Assembly: GCA_024644185.1 (NCBI GenBank)
Contig: JAHELM010000026.1
Span: 1 to 12,742 of the forward strand
DNA: 12,742 nucleotides
Direction of reading: 5' to 3'
Source of the DNA: Rhodospirillales bacterium
GTDB taxonomy: Bacteria > Pseudomonadota > Alphaproteobacteria > UBA8366 > JADFVY01
Part shown: piece by piece, positions 8,654-12,742 of the stretch
How the letters are laid out: every line of letters begins with the position of its first letter
Position numbering within the stretch: the stretch's first letter is position 1
Program-made: the position numbers and the translations under genes
Notes under the pieces: model-generated
Told to the model about the DNA's origin: nothing
Database searches by the model: none
What the model saw: the letters and a program-made list of their open reading frames with translations, nothing else

Positions 8654-8685
8654 TGCCCGCCATAGCGACGGCGATGCGGCGCCTC

Positions 8686-8714
8686 TGTATAAGAACAGCG
8701 CCGGGAACGGTCAA
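8686..8714 (-). promoter_or_regulatory. Sigma-70-type promoter of tRNA-Leu (and possibly tig)
   Basis: TTGACC (8709-8714), 17-nt spacer, TATACA (8686-8691) on the minus strand. This is among the best promoter matches in the window, and the tRNA starts 32 nt after the -10. A perfect dyad GACACG-TAGG-CGTGTC (8715-8730) abuts the -35 on its upstream side. Confidence 0.72.
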
Positions 8715-8812
8715 GACACGTAGGCGTGTCGCGTAATTTTTGCAAGGGAAACCCGCGGCGAAACCGCAAGCGATGCGGCGCCACGGGGAAATTCCTCAAG
8801 GACCGTCATTCC

Positions 8813-8832
8813 CGACCGCGAATCCGCGGTCG
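8813..8832 (-). terminator. Stem-loop after the 86-residue gene, possible terminator
   Basis: Perfect 8-bp stem CGACCGCG/CGCGGTCG with a 4-nt loop, 7 nt beyond the stop codon at 8840. No T-run follows, so it would be a weak or factor-dependent terminator. It lies in the 186-nt gap before tRNA-Leu, whose only other features are the tRNA promoter and its dyad. Confidence 0.4.
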
Positions 8833-8839
8833 CCACAGG

Positions 8840-9100
8840 TCAGGACGGCTCCTGGCAGACCCGAAAGGTATCGCTGAAAACCGAAAGCGCCAAAACCCGC
8901 TGCCCTTCGAAGGATCGTCCAGGTTCGGCCGGGCGCTCGAATTTTACCTCGTATTTCACGTGCGCAATGCCGTGTTGATCCTTGCCGACCGAAAGCACGC
9001 GGGCAATTTCAACCATATTGTAGGGGTGCTTCTTCTGAAAGAAGGCGCCTTCCTGAACGTCGTCGACAAGATTATCCTTCGTCTCTTTCCAAAACTTCAT
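8840..9100 (-). CDS. Hypothetical protein, 86 residues, family not recognised
   Basis: I do not recognise this protein. It is 86 residues, begins MKFWKETKDN, has no signal peptide, membrane segment or cysteine pair (one Cys at 82), and is mixed-charge. The middle (about 28-54: YNMVEIARVLSVG, then IAHVKYEVKFE) and the end (69-82: VLALSVFSDTFRV) alternate hydrophobic and polar residues, suggesting a small soluble beta-rich fold. The frame is open a further 40 codons upstream, but that stretch is very basic and unlike a conserved domain, so I prefer ATG 9100; GAG lies 5 nt and AAAGG about 12 nt before it. It sits alone between nnr and tRNA-Leu, same strand, with a stem-loop after its stop. The context gives no function. 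Confidence 0.6.
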   Translation of the reverse strand: MKFWKETKDNLVDDVQEGAFFQKKHPYNMVEIARVLSVGKDQHGIAHVKYEVKFERPAEPGRSFEGQRVLALSVFSDTFRVCQEPS

Positions 9101-9270
9101 GGCTCTGAACCTTTCATGAATACGAAGCTGCGCCCGCGTTCTTGTCGATCCCTTCCGGTACCGCAGCTTGTATTTGGCCGTTACGTTTTGGCTTTTTTTA
9201 TGCCGCGCGACGATCCACACCCATCATGCATCGGTCTAAGCCATTGATAAAATAGCATCCAATCGTTAAC

Positions 9271-9304
9271 GAGAGGTTGATCCACAAAACGTGCCGCACC
9301 TCTC
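9271..9304 (-). terminator. Inverted repeat at the nnr stop codon, possible 3'-end hairpin
   Basis: GAGAGGT (9271-9277) and ACCTCTC (9298-9304) form a 7-bp stem around a 20-nt loop, overlapping the nnr stop. No T-run follows. The rest of the 202-nt gap to the 86-residue gene shows only AT-rich sequence without a clear promoter. Confidence 0.25.
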
Positions 9305-10796
9305 AGACGATCGACGCCGAATCCGCCGAAAGAGCGGCGAGCACGCCCGGAATCGCCTCGGACAGGTCTTCGGCAATCAGGCCGGCGCCGAATCGCCGCG
9401 CTGCCTCGCCCTGCAACCACGTGGCGCAACAGGCAGCTTCGAATACTGCCATCCCCTGCCCCATCAATCCGACCGCAAGCCCCGACAGCACGTCTCCGGT
9501 ACCGGCCGTGGCCAGCGTCGGCGGGGCATTCCGATTTACGACCGCGCGCCCATCCGGTGCGGCGATTACCGTATCCGCCCCCTTCAACAGAACCACGGCG
9601 CCGGCACGAGTGGCCGCGGCGCGCACGCGGGCGAGCTTGCCGGCAGCCGGATCGAGGTCGCCGAACAGCCGCGCGAATTCGCCGTCGTGCGGGCTCAGCA
9701 GGCAGGGACCGGCAATCGCGCCGAACATCTCGCCGGGCTTGTCCGAAAATACACTCAAGGCATCGGCGTCCAGAACGGTCGGCCGGCCCGATGCCAGCGC
9801 GCGCAGGGCATGTTCTCGAGTCTCCGGGGACATTCCGTTGCCCGGCCCGACAAGGACTGCGGCAGTCCGCGAATCGCCAACCCGGCGGACGAAGGACGCC
9901 ACATCGGGGATCGTCGCGACCAGCGCCCCGGTCAGGGCGATCCGGTAGATATCGGCCGCCGCCGGCGGACACAGAACGGTTGCCATTCCGGCGCCGACGC
10001 GCCGCGCCGCCTGTGTGGCCAGTCGCGCCGCACCGGTCATCTCCGCCCCGCCGATGATCAGGACATGTCCGCGGGTATATTTGTGATCCATCGGCCGCGG
10101 CCAAGGGAAGCGGTCGCGCCACAAGTCGGGGCCGTTCGCCGCCTGGTTCGGGCGGATCCGCTGCAAGACCGCTTCGGGAATGCCGATATCGGCAACTTCC
10201 AGCGCGCCGCAAAGCGCGCGTCCGGGATACAGCAGATGCGCCGGCTTGGGCCGGCAGAAGGTGACGGTCAGCGCGGCCCGCGCCGCCGCGCCCAGCACGG
10301 CGCCGGTATCGCCCTGCACGCCGCTGGGCAGATCGACCGCGACGCAGGCCAGGCTGGAGCGTCCGATTGCCTCGATCACCTCCCGCGCCGCGCCATCGAG
10401 CGGCCGGTCGAGTCCGGCGCCGAACAGGGCATCGACAACCAGATCCGCTCCCTCCAGCACCGCCGGCGTGACCGGCTCGACCGGACCGCGCCAGCGCCCG
10501 GCGTTGAGCGCCGCATCGCCGCGCAAATTTTCCCGCGCGCCCAGCAGCGCCACCCGCACCGTCCAGCCGGCGGCATCGAGCAGCCTGGCGATGACGAAGC
10601 CGTCGCCGCCATTGTTGCCGGGCCCGCACAGAACGCACACCGCGCCGCGCGGCCAGCGCGCCCTGATCGCCTCGGCGACCGCCGTACCGGCCGCCTCCAT
10701 CAATTGCTCGCCCGGAATGCCGGCAGCGATCGCCGCCGCGTCGGCGCGCGTCATCTCGTCGACCGTCAGGATGACGCTGTCGGTGGGGAATGTCAT
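9303..10796 (-). CDS. nnr: Bifunctional NAD(P)H-hydrate epimerase / ADP-dependent NAD(P)H-hydrate dehydratase
   Basis: A 497-residue metabolite-repair enzyme. The N-terminal YjeF epimerase domain (about 10-215) interconverts R and S forms of hydrated NAD(P)H; it shows CGPGNNGGDG (57-66), VVDALFGAGL (120-129) and VDLPSG (154-159). The C-terminal ribokinase-like dehydratase domain (about 225-490) converts S-NAD(P)HX back to NAD(P)H using ADP; it shows GPGNG (317-321), LDADAL (342-347), PHDGEFARL (369-377), LLKGAD (403-408) and AGTGDVLSG (431-439), the nucleotide and catalytic signature. Length is typical of the fused bacterial protein. Its ATG overlaps the stop of the DUF599 gene (ATGA), so it is probably translationally coupled to it and transcribed from the promoter near 11540. 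Confidence 0.96.
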   Translation of the reverse strand: MTFPTDSVILTVDEMTRADAAAIAAGIPGEQLMEAAGTAVAEAIRARWPRGAVCVLCGPGNNGGDGFVIARLLDAAGWTVRVALLGARENLRGDAALNAGRWRGPVEPVTPAVLEGADLVVDALFGAGLDRPLDGAAREVIEAIGRSSLACVAVDLPSGVQGDTGAVLGAAARAALTVTFCRPKPAHLLYPGRALCGALEVADIGIPEAVLQRIRPNQAANGPDLWRDRFPWPRPMDHKYTRGHVLIIGGAEMTGAARLATQAARRVGAGMATVLCPPAAADIYRIALTGALVATIPDVASFVRRVGDSRTAAVLVGPGNGMSPETREHALRALASGRPTVLDADALSVFSDKPGEMFGAIAGPCLLSPHDGEFARLFGDLDPAAGKLARVRAAATRAGAVVLLKGADTVIAAPDGRAVVNRNAPPTLATAGTGDVLSGLAVGLMGQGMAVFEAACCATWLQGEAARRFGAGLIAEDLSEAIPGVLAALSADSASIV

Positions 10797-11482
10797 TTTC
10801 TGGGCGCGCAGGCGCGCAGCGCGACGAGGGTCCGCGAGCGGAATTCACGCCGGTACATCACCAGCACGACCACCAGCGCCGCCGGGAACATCAGCCAGGG
10901 ATGGATGAACCAGACCAGGGCCGCCACACCGAAATAATAGGATCGCATGCCGTGATTCAGGTGCTTGGCCGCCAGCGAGGCAACCCGGGCCGTCGCCATG
11001 GCATAGTCGCGATTGCTTTCCGGCGGCTCGGTGTCGGGCGGCGCCGCGCCGATCAGCAGGGCGCAGTAGTTGAACTGCCGCATCGACCAGGCAAACTTGA
11101 AGAACCCGTGTACGAAGACCAGCATCATGGCGATCACCTTGATTTCCCACAGGCCGCGGGTCGTCTTCACGGCGAAGGGCACGTCGCGGACCAGGGCCAG
11201 CACCTCGTCCGGCGCGCCGAGCACGGCAAACAACCCCGCCAGGATCAGGATCGAGGTCGAGGCGAAGAAGGTCGCGTTGTTGATTGCGCCGATAACGATC
11301 TGGGTATCGACGATGCGGTTCTCGCGCGCCAGCATCCGCATCATCCATTGTTCGCGATGCACGGCCATGATGCCGATGAGATTGCCGTGCGGCGCGCGCC
11401 GTTCGGCGAAGACCGTATAGCCGAACCAGCAGACAACGAGCCAGGTGACGGCGGCGAGGTCGATCGGGCTGATATCCCACAC
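10793..11482 (-). CDS. DUF599 family four-helix integral membrane protein
   Basis: A 229-residue membrane protein of unknown function, recognised as DUF599 from its overall pattern: the FAERR and GNLIGIM stretches after helix 1 and ENRIVDTQIVIG plus NNATFFAST before helix 2. Predicted membrane segments lie at about 5-25, 68-90, 113-133 and 182-207, with a basic C-terminus. No catalytic motif is apparent. I chose GTG 11482 because GGAG lies 7 nt upstream, a strong promoter sits about 25 nt further up, and the family starts here; the frame open to 11620 adds a Cys/Ala-rich stretch with no family match and would cross that promoter. Its stop overlaps the nnr start by 4 nt, implying co-expression with NAD(P)HX repair. 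Confidence 0.88.
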   Translation of the reverse strand: MWDISPIDLAAVTWLVVCWFGYTVFAERRAPHGNLIGIMAVHREQWMMRMLARENRIVDTQIVIGAINNATFFASTSILILAGLFAVLGAPDEVLALVRDVPFAVKTTRGLWEIKVIAMMLVFVHGFFKFAWSMRQFNYCALLIGAAPPDTEPPESNRDYAMATARVASLAAKHLNHGMRSYYFGVAALVWFIHPWLMFPAALVVVLVMYRREFRSRTLVALRACAPRK

Positions 11483-11513
11483 GGTCGGGCTCCGGAACGT
11501 TGCGGTGACGTCG

Positions 11514-11542
11514 ATTATGGCCGCTGTGGCGGCGCGTCTCAA
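11514..11542 (-). promoter_or_regulatory. Promoter of the DUF599-nnr operon
   Basis: TTGAGA (11537-11542), 17-nt spacer, CATAAT (11514-11519) on the minus strand: five of six consensus bases in each box. The predicted start near 11507 gives a leader of about 25 nt with GGAG before the GTG at 11482. Confidence 0.68.
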
Positions 11543-11548
11543 CCGGCG

Positions 11549-11577
11549 TTGCGGGATTGCCGGGCCGGCGCTACAAC
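11549..11577 (+). promoter_or_regulatory. Candidate promoter of the class V PLP enzyme gene
   Basis: TTGCGG (11549-11554), 17 nt, TACAAC (11572-11577) on the plus strand, about 42 nt before the ATG. The boxes are moderate. It stands back-to-back with the DUF599 promoter, the two -35 boxes 6 nt apart, in a 136-nt divergent gap. Confidence 0.35.
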
Positions 11578-11618
11578 ATCCCGGCTCCTCCCCGCCCGCG
11601 CAACAGCGAGTCCAGCCC

Positions 11619-12742
11619 ATGCTACAGCTTCCCGCCTTCGATGTCGCCTTCGCCCGCAGCCATTTTCCCAGCCTGGACGAACCCTGGGCGCTGTTCGAGA
11701 ACGCCGGCGGCTCGCTGGTTCCCCGGCAGGTGATCGACCGGCTGACCGCCTATATGAGCGAAACGCAGGTGCAGCCGGGCGCCGGGTTCCACGCCTCGGC
11801 GCTGGCCGCAGAACGGATGCTGGCCGGCCGCCAGACGATCGCCGCCATCCTGGGCGCCGAACTGGACGAGGTGATGATCGGCGCGTCGACGACCATGAAC
11901 GTCTATCTGCTGGCGCAGGCGTTGCGGCCCCTGTTCCGCGAGGGCGACGAGATTATTGTCACCAATCTCGATCACGAGGCGAACAACGGTGCCTGGCGGC
12001 GCCTGGCCGACAGCGGCCTGAAAATTCGCGAATGGCAAATTGACCCGGAGACCGCCGAACTCGACCCGAAGGCCCTGCAAGCCCTGCTGGGTCCGCGCAC
12101 ACGGCTGGTCTGCTTCAGCCAATGCTCGAACATCGCCGGCGGCATCAACGACGTGCCGGCCATCGCCCGGATGGTTCACCAGGCAGGCGGGCTGGTCTGC
12201 GTGGACGGCGTCGCCTATGCCCCGCACCGCCATATCGACGTAAAGGGCTGGGATGTCGATTTCTATCTCTGCTCGACGTACAAGCTCTACGGCCCGCATC
12301 TCGGCGTACTCTACGGCAAGCGCGAGCATCTGCTGAAGGCGCGCGGCCAGAACCATTATTTCATCGGCGAGTCGGAGATTCCGCTGAAATTGAACCCGGG
12401 CGGGTCGAACCACGAGCTGACCGCCGCCCTCGCCGGAACCGGCGACTATTTCGAGGCCCTGCATCGGCATCATTACGGCGCCTCGAACCTGCCGCTGCAC
12501 GATCGCGTGGCGCAGGTATTCGCGCTGTTCGCCGAGCATGAGGAGAGGATCGCCGAACCTTTCGTCGATTTCCTGATGGCGCATCCGAAGATCCGTCTGA
12601 TCGGCCGGCCGACCGCCAACAAGGACCGCCGCGCGCCGACCTTCGCCTTCACCGTCGAGGGTCGCACCCCGCAGGAGATCGCCGACGCCGTCCTTCCCGA
12701 CCGCATCGGCATCCGCGGCGACGATTTCTACGCCGCCCGGCT
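11619..12742 (+). CDS. Cysteine desulfurase-like PLP enzyme, aminotransferase class V fold (3' truncated by window)
   Basis: The frame is open from ATG 11619 to the window end, 374 complete residues, so the C-terminus is missing. It has the fold-type I PLP layout: ENAGGS (27-32) at the N-terminus, GAST (88-91) for cofactor phosphate, LDHEANN (117-123) with the histidine that stacks on PLP, VDGVAYAPH (195-203) with Asp196 contacting the pyridine nitrogen, and STYKLYGPH (219-227) with Lys222 as the Schiff-base lysine. The YKLYGPH form, rather than GHKLYGP of SufS, and the GGSNHE motif (261-266) point to the VC1184-type cysteine desulfurase-like subfamily. Where SufS has its catalytic cysteine (RxGHHCA), this protein reads RGDDFYA (366-372). 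The reaction is therefore uncertain. GCGAG lies about 9 nt before the start. It is divergent from DUF599-nnr. Confidence 0.9.
   Translation, partial: MLQLPAFDVAFARSHFPSLDEPWALFENAGGSLVPRQVIDRLTAYMSETQVQPGAGFHASALAAERMLAGRQTIAAILGAELDEVMIGASTTMNVYLLAQALRPLFREGDEIIVTNLDHEANNGAWRRLADSGLKIREWQIDPETAELDPKALQALLGPRTRLVCFSQCSNIAGGINDVPAIARMVHQAGGLVCVDGVAYAPHRHIDVKGWDVDFYLCSTYKLYGPHLGVLYGKREHLLKARGQNHYFIGESEIPLKLNPGGSNHELTAALAGTGDYFEALHRHHYGASNLPLHDRVAQVFALFAEHEERIAEPFVDFLMAHPKIRLIGRPTANKDRRAPTFAFTVEGRTPQEIADAVLPDRIGIRGDDFYAAR

Noticed and set aside
8505..8714. 70-residue N-terminal extension of trigger factor
   Set aside because: It reads through tRNA-Leu and its promoter (WGFESLRPH is a tRNA artefact). 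The conserved protein begins at ATG 8504.
8362..8736. Plus-strand frame containing WCGRRDSNPHG
   Set aside because: It is the antisense translation of tRNA-Leu plus the antisense of tig, another common artefact.
9101..9220. 40-residue basic N-terminal extension of the 86-residue protein
   Set aside because: Its composition is unlike the rest and it occupies the upstream untranslated region. It is kept only as a less likely start.
9181..10937. Frames of about 550 codons on both strands over nnr
   Set aside because: Arginine- and glycine-rich shadows of nnr, which has every family motif in its own frame.
11483..11620. 46-residue N-terminal extension of the DUF599 protein
   Set aside because: It would run through a strong promoter; the GTG at 11482 has a good ribosome binding site and begins the conserved region.

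Overview
The window is GC-rich (by eye a little over 60%) and carries a gene order typical of an alphaproteobacterial chromosome: tRNA-Leu, tig, clpP, clpX, lon and hup, then tRNA-Val and tRNA-Asp, all on the minus strand. Protein details fit this, including a ClpP N-terminus of the alphaproteobacterial kind and a classical HU. Rhodospirillales or a relative is my best guess; the sequence alone does not settle the order. I see no insertion sequence, transposase, phage gene or CRISPR array. Every gap between genes is under 300 bases, and what each holds is given in the feature entries.

Left end (1-1530, plus strand): the tail of an operon. A FAD/NAD(H) oxidoreductase missing its N-terminus overlaps by 4 nt a small MoaD/ThiS-like protein ending in Gly-Gly. 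A strong bidirectional hairpin terminator separates this pair from the tRNA genes that run towards it. The pairing resembles accessory genes of tungsten aldehyde oxidoreductase clusters; this is inference because the upstream genes lie outside the window.

Middle (1531-8714, minus strand): tRNA-Leu(UAG) behind a good sigma-70-type promoter, then trigger factor, ClpP, ClpX, Lon and HU, then tRNA-Val(UAC) and tRNA-Asp(GUC). This is a protein folding and quality-control block. Trigger factor receives nascent chains, ClpXP and Lon degrade damaged or regulatory proteins, and HU compacts DNA. tig and clpP are 38 nt apart and probably co-transcribed. clpX, lon and hup each follow a gap of 137-197 nt that can hold its own promoter. 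The clpP-clpX gap holds a perfect TTAA-N7-TTAAC sequence, the consensus of the cell-cycle regulator CtrA, and a second perfect copy overlaps the lon stop codon.

Right part (8840-11482, minus strand): an unrecognised 86-residue protein, then a bifunctional NAD(P)HX epimerase/dehydratase (nnr) coupled by an ATGA overlap to an upstream four-helix DUF599 membrane protein. The DUF599 gene has a convincing promoter and a GTG start.

Right end (11619-12742, plus strand): a class V aminotransferase-fold PLP enzyme, divergent from DUF599 and cut by the window edge. It resembles cysteine desulfurases but lacks the catalytic cysteine where SufS has it.

Most of the window is conserved housekeeping. I found no clear evidence of an undescribed system. 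The best leads are the CtrA-type sites beside clpX and lon, the replacement of the usual tRNA-Asp neighbour by the FAD/MoaD-like pair, the DUF599-nnr coupling and the desulfurase-like enzyme without cysteine.
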